This document shows positions 1-8,268 of a DNA stretch of 25,970 nt, in pieces (position 1 is the stretch's first letter; the number at the start of each line of letters is the position of its first letter). The notes under the pieces were generated by a model. It was not told the origin of the DNA. It saw only the letters and a list, made by a program, of their open reading frames with translations, and made no database searches. The stretch is from a virus. The position numbers and the translations under genes were made by a program. The stretch lies in the IMG/VR virus record IMGVR_UViG_3300003890_000082, positions 12,537 through 38,506 of that record. One strand, written 5' to 3'.

Positions 1-592
1 CAGATAATATAATATCTATTTGTTTAGTTAATGTTAATAAATGAGCACTCTCTTGTTTTATTAACGTTCTAAAATCAATATCTTCACTTGATTTATATTT
101 ATCTTTAAACAATTCTGGCAATATATTTTGTTTTAATAACTCTATATTTTTTTGAGTATTACGCCTTTCATTTTCAAAAATTTCTAAATTATGTAATCTT
201 TGCCTACGAATTTCGTTTTTTTGTATATCTGGTTGAATTATATCTTCATATTTTAAATTATATAATCTTTGAAGGAATTCATATTCATCTTGAATAATTC
301 CTATTTTTTTTAACTCTTCAGTAGTAAATACAGATTTATCTTTACAACACTTTTTTGCATGGTGTTTAAACCTATGGTCAGCAAGAATTCTTTCTTGAGA
401 AACAAGTTCTGTGGCGAATTGAGTATAGTACTTAGACATGCCTAAAAATGACCTTCTATCAAATAGAATATCTAAAGTAGCTTCACAAAGTTTATCAATA
501 GGTAAATATCTACATACCATACAGTTTTTTTGATTTAAAGTAAAACTTTTACTTACAATATCTATAAATTCTTTTTCATTCACTGATTCCAT
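1..592 (-). CDS. Partial Cys/His-cluster protein of unknown function
   Basis: An open frame begins at ATG 592-590 and runs off the left edge without a stop, giving at least 197 residues. I do not recognise the family. The N-terminal part has a C-x2-C pair (C24, C27), another Cys at 36, and a His/Cys cluster (H73, H77, H78, C82, C83). This would suit one zinc-binding module of C2HC type, which is inference. From about residue 90 it is highly charged and probably helical or coiled, rich in E, K, Q and I. The gene lies 21 bases after the stop of the previous gene and no good SD precedes the start. An ATG at 600-598 is followed at once by TAG and cannot be the start. As the last gene of the probable virion block, it may be a small structural or packaging accessory, but nothing proves that. 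Confidence 0.75.
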   Translation of the reverse strand, partial: MESVNEKEFIDIVSKSFTLNQKNCMVCRYLPIDKLCEATLDILFDRRSFLGMSKYYTQFATELVSQERILADHRFKHHAKKCCKDKSVFTTEELKKIGIIQDEYEFLQRLYNLKYEDIIQPDIQKNEIRRQRLHNLEIFENERRNTQKNIELLKQNILPELFKDKYKSSEDIDFRTLIKQESAHLLTLTKQIDIILS

Positions 593-613
593 ATCTACAT
601 TTACTTTTATATA

Positions 614-1018
614 TTAAAAATGAAGGTCTATATTATCATCATTATAAGACGCGTAGTCAGATGAGTCATTAAAATTCAGATTTAAATCATCCAATCCATG
701 TGCTAATGCTGGCGAGATTAATTTTATTGAAGCAAAATTTGGGATAGAGGAATTTATACGTGAAACAATTACTTCTTCTGGTACATTATCATCATTTGAC
801 CATAAAAGAGATGAATAACAATCAAAATCAAATCCATATTCTTGAAAATTTTCTTTTGCCCATTCTAATACTGATTTTTTATTTAATTTACTCTTATCAA
901 GAACGATATATTTAACAGGCTTATAAATATCTTTAGATGCAACAATATTCATAAAATTATCATCAGATTTAAATGACAATCTGCTAAGCATTAAATTACT
1001 TCTCCAATTCGTAAGCAT
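614..1018 (-). CDS. Hypothetical protein, 134 aa
   Basis: I do not recognise this protein. It is 134 residues with no signal peptide, membrane segment or Cys cluster. The central part (about 33-105) looks like a small mixed alpha/beta domain, and the C-terminal 25 residues are acidic and rich in N, D and S, so probably disordered. A weak purine-rich stretch (GAAGAAG) stands about 7 bases before the ATG. The start lies inside the upstream zinc-ribbon gene, with a 23-base overlap in another frame, which suggests translational coupling. It belongs to the probable virion or assembly block by position only. Confidence 0.7.
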   Translation of the reverse strand: MLTNWRSNLMLSRLSFKSDDNFMNIVASKDIYKPVKYIVLDKSKLNKKSVLEWAKENFQEYGFDFDCYSSLLWSNDDNVPEEVIVSRINSSIPNFASIKLISPALAHGLDDLNLNFNDSSDYASYNDDNIDLHF

Positions 1019-1190
1019 TTTTTACTTCTTCTACTAACAATTTTCTCTCATTTATTAAATATTCTTGAAATGATTTAGATAATTTTATAACAGAATTGCA
1101 TTTATAACAAATTCGTTCTTGTTCAGTATAATCAAATCTCAATGGTTCATTACACTTATCGCAGTCATAAAAAAAATTATTTAATTTCAT
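996..1190 (-). CDS. Small zinc-ribbon protein, 64 aa
   Basis: This 64-residue protein has two C-x2-C knuckles: C10/C13 in CDKC and C28/C31 in CYKC, 14 residues apart. That is the usual layout of a small zinc ribbon that binds one zinc ion. The rest (about 40-64) is a charged helix. The ATG overlaps the stop of the preceding gene as ATGA, so translation is probably coupled, and no separate SD is visible. Zinc-ribbon miniproteins of this kind are common in phages and may bind nucleic acid or RNA polymerase. The sequence does not say which. Confidence 0.72.
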   Translation of the reverse strand: MKLNNFFYDCDKCNEPLRFDYTEQERICYKCNSVIKLSKSFQEYLINERKLLVEEVKNAYELEK

Positions 1191-2896
1191 AAATTAAAAT
1201 TTACTTTTAAATTTTTAATAGCCTTAAGTATATCAGAAGCTAAAGAAACAAAATTTTTAGTTACTTCATTTAATTCCTCCACAAGAGATTCCATAGCCGA
1301 TTTAATTAATGAAGACTCTGGCTTTAATCTCTTTTCGTGAGATTTAGACGGAGGAAATTCATATAAGAAGCGCTCTCTTACTTTTGATTCACCTTTAGAA
1401 CCAACTAATTCTTCTAATCGCTCTATTTGTTCTGCAAGATGTTGGTCGATTTTTCTAGCTTCCTCAATAATTTGTTTAACAGTAACGGCAGGTCTAATGG
1501 TTTTTACACGTGATAATGCTGCCCACAATTCATGCTGATAATGAACTATACCGTCTTCTGTAATTGAAATAGCTTTATATGCAAGCTCTAATGCTTCTTT
1601 CATCATCTTTTCTTCTAAATCAATAGCTGGTGATTTTTCTGTTTGTATTTCCGTAATTCTACGTTTATAAGGTTCTAACTCTGCTTGTAACTCTTCTTTT
1701 AATCTATGTAAATTGTAGTAATGTTGCATAAATTTATCAATAAAAACTCTAACCTCTTTAGGAGCTGGCTCTATTAATCCAGGCTCCTTATACTCTGGAA
1801 GCTGAGGTGCCTTTTGCGTTGGCTTATGAACAACTGGTGCGTCTTTAGGAATAGACGGGTCTTTTGACTCTTCTTCTGGAACTAAATCTATTTCTGCTAA
1901 ACTCATTAAACCTACAGAACGCGCTATAGTTTCTTCTTCGATAGAAGAAGTTTTAGTACGAGGTTTTCGTTCTTCCTGAAGTCCCTTACCACGCTCAACG
2001 GCCTCTATCTCATCAGTTGTACCTTTTAATAACTCACGAAGTTGTCTAATAGTCATAGAATTAATATATTGACGATGCTCGTTATTAAACTTTTCTCTTT
2101 CACTGACATGATTTTCATCCATCTCTTTCATTGAAATATTATAACCTTTTCCTGTATTAAGACCTACAGAATCATCCCGATTTTGACCTTTAGGAAATTC
2201 TGTCAATCCAATACCCATATTCTTTTCACCTTTAGGTCCAGAAACAGGAATATTATTTACTACAGAATGACCAGAAGCATCTGTATCTCTCTGTAATTGT
2301 TTATAACTAATATCCTTTTTAACTGGAGTCAGTCCAACTTTATTTAAATGATTCTTAATTTTTTTCATTCTTTCAATCTGACCAAGTGTAAAAATACGTT
2401 TTCTATATTCACTCCAAGGTATATGAGTTGATTTAATATTTAATGGAAGAATATCGGATTTTTCAATTGTATCTATATTAGAACCCTCTGGTATATTAAC
2501 ATCCTTAATAATATCGACTTTATCATCATCAGTAGCATTTGATAATTCATTATATAACTTAGCATCATCCAAAATTTCTTTTATATCATTTTCTAACATT
2601 TCATCATGTGTTTTAATTTCTTCTATTTCTGAATTTATATCATCCAATAAATGGTCTTTAACTTTTTCCACTTCATTTTTAGCTTGAGTTTTCATAACTG
2701 GTTTTAATACTCCACCTTGACCTTTATTTATTTGTTGTTCTTGTAAAGTTGTAGGAGGAAGAACATATTCTTCTTGTGTGTCTTTATCCACCATAGTTGC
2801 AGAGCCATCTGGATTCATTTGTTTAAATGTATACTGTTTACCATCGTAAGTATTATGATAAACAGTGTTTGGCTGTAAAGATACAGGAGAATTCAT
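1187..2896 (-). CDS. Large helical protein, probable virion or assembly component, 569 aa
   Basis: I cannot assign a family. Residues 8-52 look like a short beta-rich SH3-like module (pattern Y-F ... DGSA ... EEYVLPP). Residues 70-130 are strongly charged and probably coiled-coil. Residues 200-380 are low-complexity and rich in charge and Pro. From about 382 to the end the protein is a long helical region, with likely coiled coil around 395-425 and 475-500. There is no signal peptide, membrane segment or catalytic motif that I can see. Its base composition looks visibly richer in G+C than the replication genes. SD AAGG precedes the start by about 8 bases. Size, coiled coils and gene neighbours suit a structural, scaffold or tail-associated protein, which is inference. 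Confidence 0.75.
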   Translation of the reverse strand: MNSPVSLQPNTVYHNTYDGKQYTFKQMNPDGSATMVDKDTQEEYVLPPTTLQEQQINKGQGGVLKPVMKTQAKNEVEKVKDHLLDDINSEIEEIKTHDEMLENDIKEILDDAKLYNELSNATDDDKVDIIKDVNIPEGSNIDTIEKSDILPLNIKSTHIPWSEYRKRIFTLGQIERMKKIKNHLNKVGLTPVKKDISYKQLQRDTDASGHSVVNNIPVSGPKGEKNMGIGLTEFPKGQNRDDSVGLNTGKGYNISMKEMDENHVSEREKFNNEHRQYINSMTIRQLRELLKGTTDEIEAVERGKGLQEERKPRTKTSSIEEETIARSVGLMSLAEIDLVPEEESKDPSIPKDAPVVHKPTQKAPQLPEYKEPGLIEPAPKEVRVFIDKFMQHYYNLHRLKEELQAELEPYKRRITEIQTEKSPAIDLEEKMMKEALELAYKAISITEDGIVHYQHELWAALSRVKTIRPAVTVKQIIEEARKIDQHLAEQIERLEELVGSKGESKVRERFLYEFPPSKSHEKRLKPESSLIKSAMESLVEELNEVTKNFVSLASDILKAIKNLKVNFNL

Positions 2897-2921
2897 GTAT
2901 TAACCTTAATTAAAAATAATT

Positions 2922-3704
2922 TTACTTTGGTACAGCTTGAAATCTTGTTGGGTCAGGTTTTTTAACCTTAGGAATATCACTACGTTTCTTTACTTCGCGA
3001 GATGGCTTTGTAAATTCCATACCCTTTAATAAATTAGATACACTTTCTATAGTAAATGGATATTCAGTTCCAGTAGAATCCTTAAATGTTTTAGGAGGTA
3101 TGAATTTACCACCGACATCGATTCCGACTGTTGCAACAACCGACTTACGGACATTAGGTCCTACTGGAAATGATATTTCTGCTGTAATTTCCCTATATCC
3201 TTGGAATTGTTTACCAGCAGAAGAAGCATTTTTACCAAATAAATATCTAGCACGTGCTCCATGTAAACCATTATCAGATGCGTAATCAGTTAAAAACTGT
3301 AATGCTTTATACTGTAAATGCCTATTTATAGTAGAATCAACTAAATATGACGGATGAATTTGACGTTCACGAATTCCTACTTTTTTAACATTAAACTCTG
3401 ATTGAATATTTGAATTTTCAGACTTATAAGTTACTTTTATCTGCCTATGCGGTATAAGTTCATTGCCAAATTTATCAACTGGTTTTTTACCTTTAGAAAT
3501 CTGAGCAACTATATTTGGGTCATCAGCATATATTATATGACCATTAGAATCTCTATAACTAACGGTAATCAATTTTTCTGAAGCTGTTTTTTGTAATTTA
3601 GTATTAGCTATTATATTTGCCTTTTTTATAGTATTCTTAGCTGCATCTACAACTTTAGAAAGATTTAACCATTTAGGTATATTATTACCTTTATATTTAT
3701 TCAT
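2922..3704 (-). CDS. Basic protein of unknown function, probable virion or assembly protein, 260 aa
   Basis: This is a 260-residue, Lys-rich protein of no family known to me. The N-terminal 45 residues are a basic amphipathic stretch without clear membrane character. The middle (48-210) alternates short hydrophobic and polar stretches as beta-rich domains do, with an RARYLFGKN segment and a VVATVGIDVGGKF segment. The C-terminal 25 residues are a basic, Pro-containing tail. An excellent SD (AAAGGAGA) precedes the ATG by about 6 bases, so substantial expression is likely. It sits between two proteins of probable structural type with short gaps, as one transcription unit. The basic tail could bind nucleic acid, but this is not shown. 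Confidence 0.75.
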   Translation of the reverse strand: MNKYKGNNIPKWLNLSKVVDAAKNTIKKANIIANTKLQKTASEKLITVSYRDSNGHIIYADDPNIVAQISKGKKPVDKFGNELIPHRQIKVTYKSENSNIQSEFNVKKVGIRERQIHPSYLVDSTINRHLQYKALQFLTDYASDNGLHGARARYLFGKNASSAGKQFQGYREITAEISFPVGPNVRKSVVATVGIDVGGKFIPPKTFKDSTGTEYPFTIESVSNLLKGMEFTKPSREVKKRSDIPKVKKPDPTRFQAVPK

Positions 3705-3717
3705 ACAACTCTCCTTT

Positions 3718-5241
3718 TTAAAATTGTACAGGACTTTGAGTCTGATTTAAATTAGTTTTATTACGTTGTGCTGGTTGCTGTTGAATTTGCTGTTGTAATT
3801 GTTGCTGCATCAAATCTGGTTGCTCAGATTTAACAGCTTCCTCTATTTCTTCTACAACAGGCGGTTTTTTAAACTTTACAGTAACCTCATTTTCATTAGG
3901 GTCAACCTGTAAATTAAAACCTGGCTTAGAATCACTATCTTTTTGACTATCATATAAAGGCTGCTCCTTATCTGAAGTATCAGCGGATGGTGCAGCGTTC
4001 TCCTGTAATGCTGGATTAGGAGGTAATGGTTTACCCATATCACTATCTTGTGACTCTTTATTAGTCCATCCCATCGGTGGAACTTTATCCGATACATCAA
4101 CACCTAATTTTTTAAGAATTAAATCATCGTCAGATGAACTTTCAACAACTTGATAACTAATAACACGAATTTTTTCACCATTGTCTGGTCTAACTATAGT
4201 ACTTCCTACTTTTACACGATGTATAGGAAGATATACTCTTAAACCCTCCTCATTCACAAAATAAAATTTACTAGCATACTTATCAAATTTTTCTTCAATC
4301 AAAGTAACAACTTTAGAACCATAATGCGTCAAAGTTTTTATTGTAGACGCTTGTGGTTGTGCTTTAGGTGCTTGAGGAGGCGTTGGAGGAGTAGCAGGTA
4401 CTTGTTGCATATTTTGCAACTGTTGAGATTGATTTTGCTGCTGTTGAGGTGTCTGTTGAGTTTCTGTTCCAGTTTGTTCTTCTGGTTTAGACTCTCCCAC
4501 TTCACTTGTTAAATCTTCAATTTGTTTAAAGAAACTTTCACCTTTATCTGGGTCATTAAATTCAACTGTTACAGTAGCTTTACCTCCTTTTCCACTTTGG
4601 TCAACTTGTAAACTTTTATTAAAAACACCAGGAGCAATAGGTATCTGATTCTTTGGGAGAGTTGGTTCAGCTACAGCCCTAAGAGCGGCATTTTTAGATG
4701 CTATTTTTTTATTAGAAGTAGTTTCCTGTCTACTTTCTAATATTAAACTAGACGGGTCGACAAACGTACTATTTTCAGCGCCATCCCAAAGTACTGCGAC
4801 TCGCTTGTCAATTCCAACACGAGCATCCGACATAGCAGTACCCCTACGACCAGTAAACATCTCAACAACTCGTGCTCCATTAGGTATAACATTAGTATTA
4901 GATGAAGACTGTAATGAAGATAAAACAGTACGTTCTATTTCGTCATCATCTGTAGTATAAGCTACTAACCAATCCGTTTCTGTACCATCTGGATTTTTAA
5001 CAGTTTCTTTCTTCCAAACAACAGGAACATTTACATCATCCGTAGATAATGTATAAATATCGAAACCTTGATAACTAAATTTATAATTTTTAGCTTCAGA
5101 AAATGCTATTTTACCATTATTAAGTGGATTAATATTAGTACTATCATTATTATTTACATTATTATATAAATTTTCTAAGGCTTTTTTTACAATATTTTTT
5201 GAAACATTAGACATAACGTGTTGTCTAGAAATAGCTTGCAT
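3718..5241 (-). CDS. Q/P-rich multidomain protein with KOW/SH3-like segments, 507 aa
   Basis: I do not recognise the family. Residues 55-110 form an N-terminal beta-rich region. Residues 118-168 resemble a KOW/SH3-like fold (NGARVV ... GRRGTA ... VAVLWDG ... VDPSSL), and residues 305-365 may be another. Two similar segments, about 206-250 and 441-475, each carry FN-LQVD, a VTV-F strand and an acidic EIE helix, and each is followed by a Gln-rich tract (262-282 and 479-492). This suggests an internal duplication with linker repeats. There is no signal peptide or membrane helix. SD AGAGGAG lies 9 bases before the ATG. The start overlaps the upstream zinc-ribbon gene by 17 bases. A virion-associated or linker protein is the best guess. 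Confidence 0.75.
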   Translation of the reverse strand: MQAISRQHVMSNVSKNIVKKALENLYNNVNNNDSTNINPLNNGKIAFSEAKNYKFSYQGFDIYTLSTDDVNVPVVWKKETVKNPDGTETDWLVAYTTDDDEIERTVLSSLQSSSNTNVIPNGARVVEMFTGRRGTAMSDARVGIDKRVAVLWDGAENSTFVDPSSLILESRQETTSNKKIASKNAALRAVAEPTLPKNQIPIAPGVFNKSLQVDQSGKGGKATVTVEFNDPDKGESFFKQIEDLTSEVGESKPEEQTGTETQQTPQQQQNQSQQLQNMQQVPATPPTPPQAPKAQPQASTIKTLTHYGSKVVTLIEEKFDKYASKFYFVNEEGLRVYLPIHRVKVGSTIVRPDNGEKIRVISYQVVESSSDDDLILKKLGVDVSDKVPPMGWTNKESQDSDMGKPLPPNPALQENAAPSADTSDKEQPLYDSQKDSDSKPGFNLQVDPNENEVTVKFKKPPVVEEIEEAVKSEQPDLMQQQLQQQIQQQPAQRNKTNLNQTQSPVQF

Positions 5242-5383
5242 CGGTATCGCTCCTCTTTAAATAGCATGAAATACAAACATTATTTACAATGTCATTAGGG
5301 TGAACTAACTCATTACAAATAGAACACTTAACTCGTTCTGATTTTACTGTATCAATAGTAGTAGATATGGATTTTGTAAGCAC
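5225..5383 (-). CDS. Zinc-ribbon miniprotein, 52 aa, GTG start
   Basis: A short open frame starts at GTG 5383-5381 and stops at TAG 5227-5225. The 52 residues contain two C-x2-C knuckles (C20/C23 in CSIC and C37/C40 in CISC) with 13 residues between them, a classic zinc-ribbon layout. An SD AAAGGG at 5395-5390 lies 6 bases before the GTG, which fixes the start well. A candidate sigma-70-like promoter lies about 40 bases further upstream. It is therefore the first gene of the probable virion transcript and overlaps the next gene by 17 bases. A role in controlling late expression is possible but unproven. The non-ATG start and small size make it easy to miss. Confidence 0.7.
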   Translation of the reverse strand: MLTKSISTTIDTVKSERVKCSICNELVHPNDIVNNVCISCYLKRSDTDASYF

Positions 5384-5389
5384 TTTAAT

Positions 5390-5395
5390 CCCTTT
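5390..5395 (-). promoter_or_regulatory. SD fixing a GTG start
   Basis: AAAGGG on the minus strand, 6 bases before GTG 5383-5381. It supports the non-ATG start of the 52-residue zinc-ribbon gene. No in-frame ATG exists nearby that could serve instead. Confidence 0.6.
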
Positions 5396-5421
5396 ATTAT
5401 TCAAACTAAAGTTAAATGTTT

Positions 5422-5450
5422 ATTATATATTTTTATAGTGTTTATTTAAA
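5422..5450 (-). promoter_or_regulatory. Candidate promoter of the probable virion block
   Basis: In the 146-base gene-free gap 5384-5529, the minus strand reads TTTAAA (5450-5445), a 17-base spacer, then a perfect -10 box TATAAT (5427-5422). Transcription would begin near 5415, about 30 bases before the zinc-ribbon GTG start. The -35 match is only 4 of 6 and the region is very AT-rich, so chance is a real alternative. The rest of the gap holds no other gene and no GC hairpin with a T-run that could end the GroEL transcript. Confidence 0.4.
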
Positions 5451-5529
5451 AAATAATAAAAGTTGAAAAATAAAAAGGCAGGAAAAAGATAGGAATAAGT
5501 AAAAATAAAATAAGTATTTTAATATATTA

Positions 5530-6024
5530 TTATTGTTTCCATTCAACCTCACCCACTACTTGAATTTCACTTTTTGTTAATTTTCTATTAAAATACAATG
5601 GTATGCCATATACTATACATAATGGAGATTCCACTGCATTTATTATATAATTAATAATCTTATTAGAATAATTATCATCAAATATAGAACAAATTACATT
5701 CTGTAACGATGAAAAACTAATAAAAGCAGCAATTGGTATTCTATCCTTTTTTTGCAAAAAATTTATCTGTTTCATAAAAGACTCCATTAAAGATTTATTT
5801 GAAATAATAGAAGTTTTAATTTTATCCATATCGTCTAAAGATATAGAAAAATCATTGCTTACTTCGCTAATAAAATCACACTTTTTACATAAAGTGCATA
5901 TAGAAGCATTAACTATTTTATAATCACAATCTTCAGCATAATTAGAATAAACACAAAAATCTGGAGCTTTTATAAAATTGTTATTATGTAATTCTAATTT
6001 TACAGGATAACCCATTTTAATCAT
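5530..6024 (-). CDS. Cys-cluster protein downstream of GroEL, 164 aa
   Basis: I do not recognise this protein. The N-terminal 50 residues hold five Cys: C24, C33, then the tight set C43-x2-C46-x2-C49 (CTLCKKC). This could bind zinc or another metal. Residues 55-110 appear helical, and 110-164 mix hydrophobic strands and helix, ending in a short acidic/Trp tail. It begins inside the last codons of groEL (8-base overlap, other frame), so the two are probably co-translated. It is the last gene before the gap at 5384-5529. It is too long and Cys-rich, and lacks the mobile loop expected, to be called a GroES. A link with chaperonin function is only positional. Confidence 0.72.
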   Translation of the reverse strand: MIKMGYPVKLELHNNNFIKAPDFCVYSNYAEDCDYKIVNASICTLCKKCDFISEVSNDFSISLDDMDKIKTSIISNKSLMESFMKQINFLQKKDRIPIAAFISFSSLQNVICSIFDDNYSNKIINYIINAVESPLCIVYGIPLYFNRKLTKSEIQVVGEVEWKQ

Positions 6025-7648
6025 TACCCATTACTGGTGCTCGTAATTTATAATATACATCATTTCTAATATCAGTAATAACTGCTTCTGTCGTAATAAT
6101 AGTACCCGCAACAGAAACAGCATTTTCTAAGGCAACACGAACAACCTTCTTAGGGTCTATGACACCGTCAGCTATCAAATTAGCATACTTTTCAGTTGCT
6201 ACATTAAAACCAAAATCACCATCCATAGAAAGAATTTTAGTAAAAATAGAACGCGGTTCAAGACCAGCATTTTCTAATATTTGAAATAAGGGAGCTTTAA
6301 GAGATTTCAATACTAGTTCTCCACCTAGAGCTTGTTCATCATTATCAAATACCAACAATGATTCAATTGCTTGACCGCATCTTATTAAAGCTAAACCACC
6401 ACCTGGAACTATACCCTCTTCAATTGCAGCACGAGTAGCATGTAATGCATCTTCTATTAAATCCTTTTTTTCTTTTAATTCACTTTCAGAATTTGCACCT
6501 ACACGAATAGACCCAATACCACCACTTAATTTGCTTAATCTTTCTTGTAATTTTTCTCTATCATAATCTGATTGAACTATTTCAAGTAAAGATTTAATTT
6601 CTTCTTTACGAGCTTCTATTTCCTCTGTTCTGCCACCTCCATCACTAATAACTGTATTATCTTTTGTAACAAGAACTCTGTTTGCTGTACCTAAATCTTG
6701 CAAAGTAACAGAATCAAGATTATAATTTAATTCAGAATCAATAAATCTAGCACCTGTAAGAACAGCTATATCTTTTAATATATCACGGCGTCTATCACCA
6801 AATCCAGGAGCTTTAACAGCGCATACCTTTATACGACCTTGCATTTTATTTATCACCAAACCAGTTAACGCTTCACCATCAACATCGTTGGCTATTATTA
6901 ATAATGGCCTACCAGTTTGGCTAACTCGTTCAAGAATTGGAACTAATGGCTTTAATGCACTAATGTTTCTATCATAAACAAGTATAAATGGATTTTCAAA
7001 ATCCACCTCCCCCTTCACATTTGTTACAAAGTAAGGAGAAATCCATCCCCTATCAAATTGCATACCTTCTACTACATGAATAGTAGTTTCACTAGTTTTA
7101 GAATCGTCTATAGTAATTGTTCCCAAACGACCCACCTTTTTCATAGCTTCTGCTATTAAATCTCCAACATATTTATCATTATTAGAAGAAATAGTAGCTA
7201 TATTTCTTATCATTTCTATATCATCATAATTGATTGGTACTTTAATTCTATCTAAATGCTCAACAACAGCATCTAATGTTTTTTTCATACCCTTACGCAA
7301 CTCCATGGGATTTACACCATTACTACATAATTTAAAACCTTCTTCAACCATTACTTGCGTCAATATTGTTGCAGTTGTAGTACCATCTCCAGCTAATTCT
7401 GCTGTTCTAGAAGCTGCCTGAAGTACTAGTTGCGCACCTTGTTGTTCAACTGGGTCAGATAAATCTATAGACCTAGCAACAGTAACTCCATCCTTTGTTA
7501 CATGTGGCACTCCAACAATTTTTTCAATAATTACGTTTCTACCACGTGGTCCTAATGTTACCTTGACGGCCTTCGCTACTTTATTTACACCAGACTTAAG
7601 TTTAGACCTTGCATCATCACCGTAATGTATATCCTTTTCTATAATCAT
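6017..7648 (-). CDS. groL: Phage-encoded GroEL-type chaperonin, 543 aa
   Basis: Full-length group I chaperonin, collinear with E. coli GroEL (548 residues) from end to end. It would form double rings that fold proteins with ATP in the cytoplasm. The nucleotide-site motifs are intact: TLGPRGRNV (31-39), KDG with D53, GDGTTT with D88, and EDALHATRAA with D400, the counterpart of the hydrolytic Asp398. VEGMQFDRG and the KAPGFGDRR segment are also present. The C-terminus ends in an ordinary polar stretch and lacks the Gly-Gly-Met tail of many bacterial GroELs. No GroES gene is visible in the window. A strong SD (GGAGG, 7 bases before ATG) lies in the last codons of the upstream gene. The gene looks more GC-rich than its neighbours. 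Several large phages carry GroEL homologues, thought to fold phage proteins. Confidence 0.97.
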   Translation of the reverse strand: MIIEKDIHYGDDARSKLKSGVNKVAKAVKVTLGPRGRNVIIEKIVGVPHVTKDGVTVARSIDLSDPVEQQGAQLVLQAASRTAELAGDGTTTATILTQVMVEEGFKLCSNGVNPMELRKGMKKTLDAVVEHLDRIKVPINYDDIEMIRNIATISSNNDKYVGDLIAEAMKKVGRLGTITIDDSKTSETTIHVVEGMQFDRGWISPYFVTNVKGEVDFENPFILVYDRNISALKPLVPILERVSQTGRPLLIIANDVDGEALTGLVINKMQGRIKVCAVKAPGFGDRRRDILKDIAVLTGARFIDSELNYNLDSVTLQDLGTANRVLVTKDNTVISDGGGRTEEIEARKEEIKSLLEIVQSDYDREKLQERLSKLSGGIGSIRVGANSESELKEKKDLIEDALHATRAAIEEGIVPGGGLALIRCGQAIESLLVFDNDEQALGGELVLKSLKAPLFQILENAGLEPRSIFTKILSMDGDFGFNVATEKYANLIADGVIDPKKVVRVALENAVSVAGTIITTEAVITDIRNDVYYKLRAPVMGND

Positions 7649-7650
7649 TT

Positions 7651-8268
7651 TTATTCCTCCATTTCTTTAATTTTACTTACACCAGAATCCATATAAACTC
7701 TATAATGTTTTGTTCCAACACATGCAATAGCATCATCATGTGTTACTATAATTATTTGTCTATTAAATTTTTGTGAAAAAGATGAAATAAGTAACCCGAA
7801 ATTTTGCTGATGAGTTTTATCTATAAAACGACCTGGTTCATCTAATAATATTGGACCTTTTAGATTGAAAAGTTCTAATAGTATAAATCTCAATACTACA
7901 CTTACAACATCTAATACACCACCACCTTTCATATCAGCAATATTGCCACTCACCATGTTACCATCTTCATCTTCTAATCCAAATCTAACAGTAACTTGAT
8001 TACGCTCAAACCCAAATTGTAAATTAAATTTAATATTATAACCAAATACAGATTTTATTGCTTCTGTAACTAAAGGCTCAATATAATCTTTTATTTGATT
8101 TTCAGTTATTTTAGATAGAGCTTCTAATACAGAACGTGTTCTTATATCAATTTCTAATGATTCAACTAAATTTGCAAGATTACGTTCTACTTCATCTTTT
8201 TGAGATTTTAATAAATTTAATTCACCTAATTTTTGATAATAAAAAGATTGAATACTATTTATATCCAT
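7651..8268 (-). CDS. Rad50/SbcC-like ATPase, C-terminal half, 205 aa
   Basis: This is the signature and Walker B half of a Rad50/SbcC ABC ATPase as a separate protein. Residues 1-35 are a coiled-coil end. Residues 40-100 form the typical lobe II lead-in. MKGGGVLD (113-120) stands where the ABC signature is expected. PILLDEPGRFID (139-150) holds Walker B Asp143, catalytic Glu144 and the D-loop. IIIVTHDD (172-179) holds the H-loop His177. There is no Walker A, which is found instead in the protein at 10048-11247. In the family, two such composite sites drive Mre11-dependent DNA end processing, so the two halves must meet to make an active site. No clear SD. It lies six bases after the coiled-coil gene at 8275-8565 and provides the SD of groEL in its last codons. 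Confidence 0.88.
   Translation of the reverse strand: MDINSIQSFYYQKLGELNLLKSQKDEVERNLANLVESLEIDIRTRSVLEALSKITENQIKDYIEPLVTEAIKSVFGYNIKFNLQFGFERNQVTVRFGLEDEDGNMVSGNIADMKGGGVLDVVSVVLRFILLELFNLKGPILLDEPGRFIDKTHQQNFGLLISSFSQKFNRQIIIVTHDDAIACVGTKHYRVYMDSGVSKIKEMEE
7656..7660 (-). promoter_or_regulatory. Strong SD of groEL, inside the upstream gene
   Basis: GGAGG on the minus strand, 7 bases before the GroEL ATG. It falls within the last codons of the preceding Rad50 C-half gene, whose stop is 7653-7651. It is one of the best ribosome binding sites in the window and predicts strong translation of GroEL. Confidence 0.75.

Noticed and set aside
4324-4512. Plus-strand open frame rich in Arg, Cys and Leu
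   Set aside because: It is the antisense of the Gln/Pro-rich part of the 507-residue gene, and its composition follows from those repeats. No start signal.
5500-5520. AT-only hairpin (TAAAATA / TATTTTA) after the gene downstream of groEL, as a terminator
   Set aside because: It has no G-C pairs and only a two-base loop, so it would be too weak to end transcription.
5530-6024. GroES-like co-chaperonin next to GroEL
   Set aside because: It is about 60 residues too long, Cys-rich, and shows no GroES beta-barrel or mobile-loop pattern.
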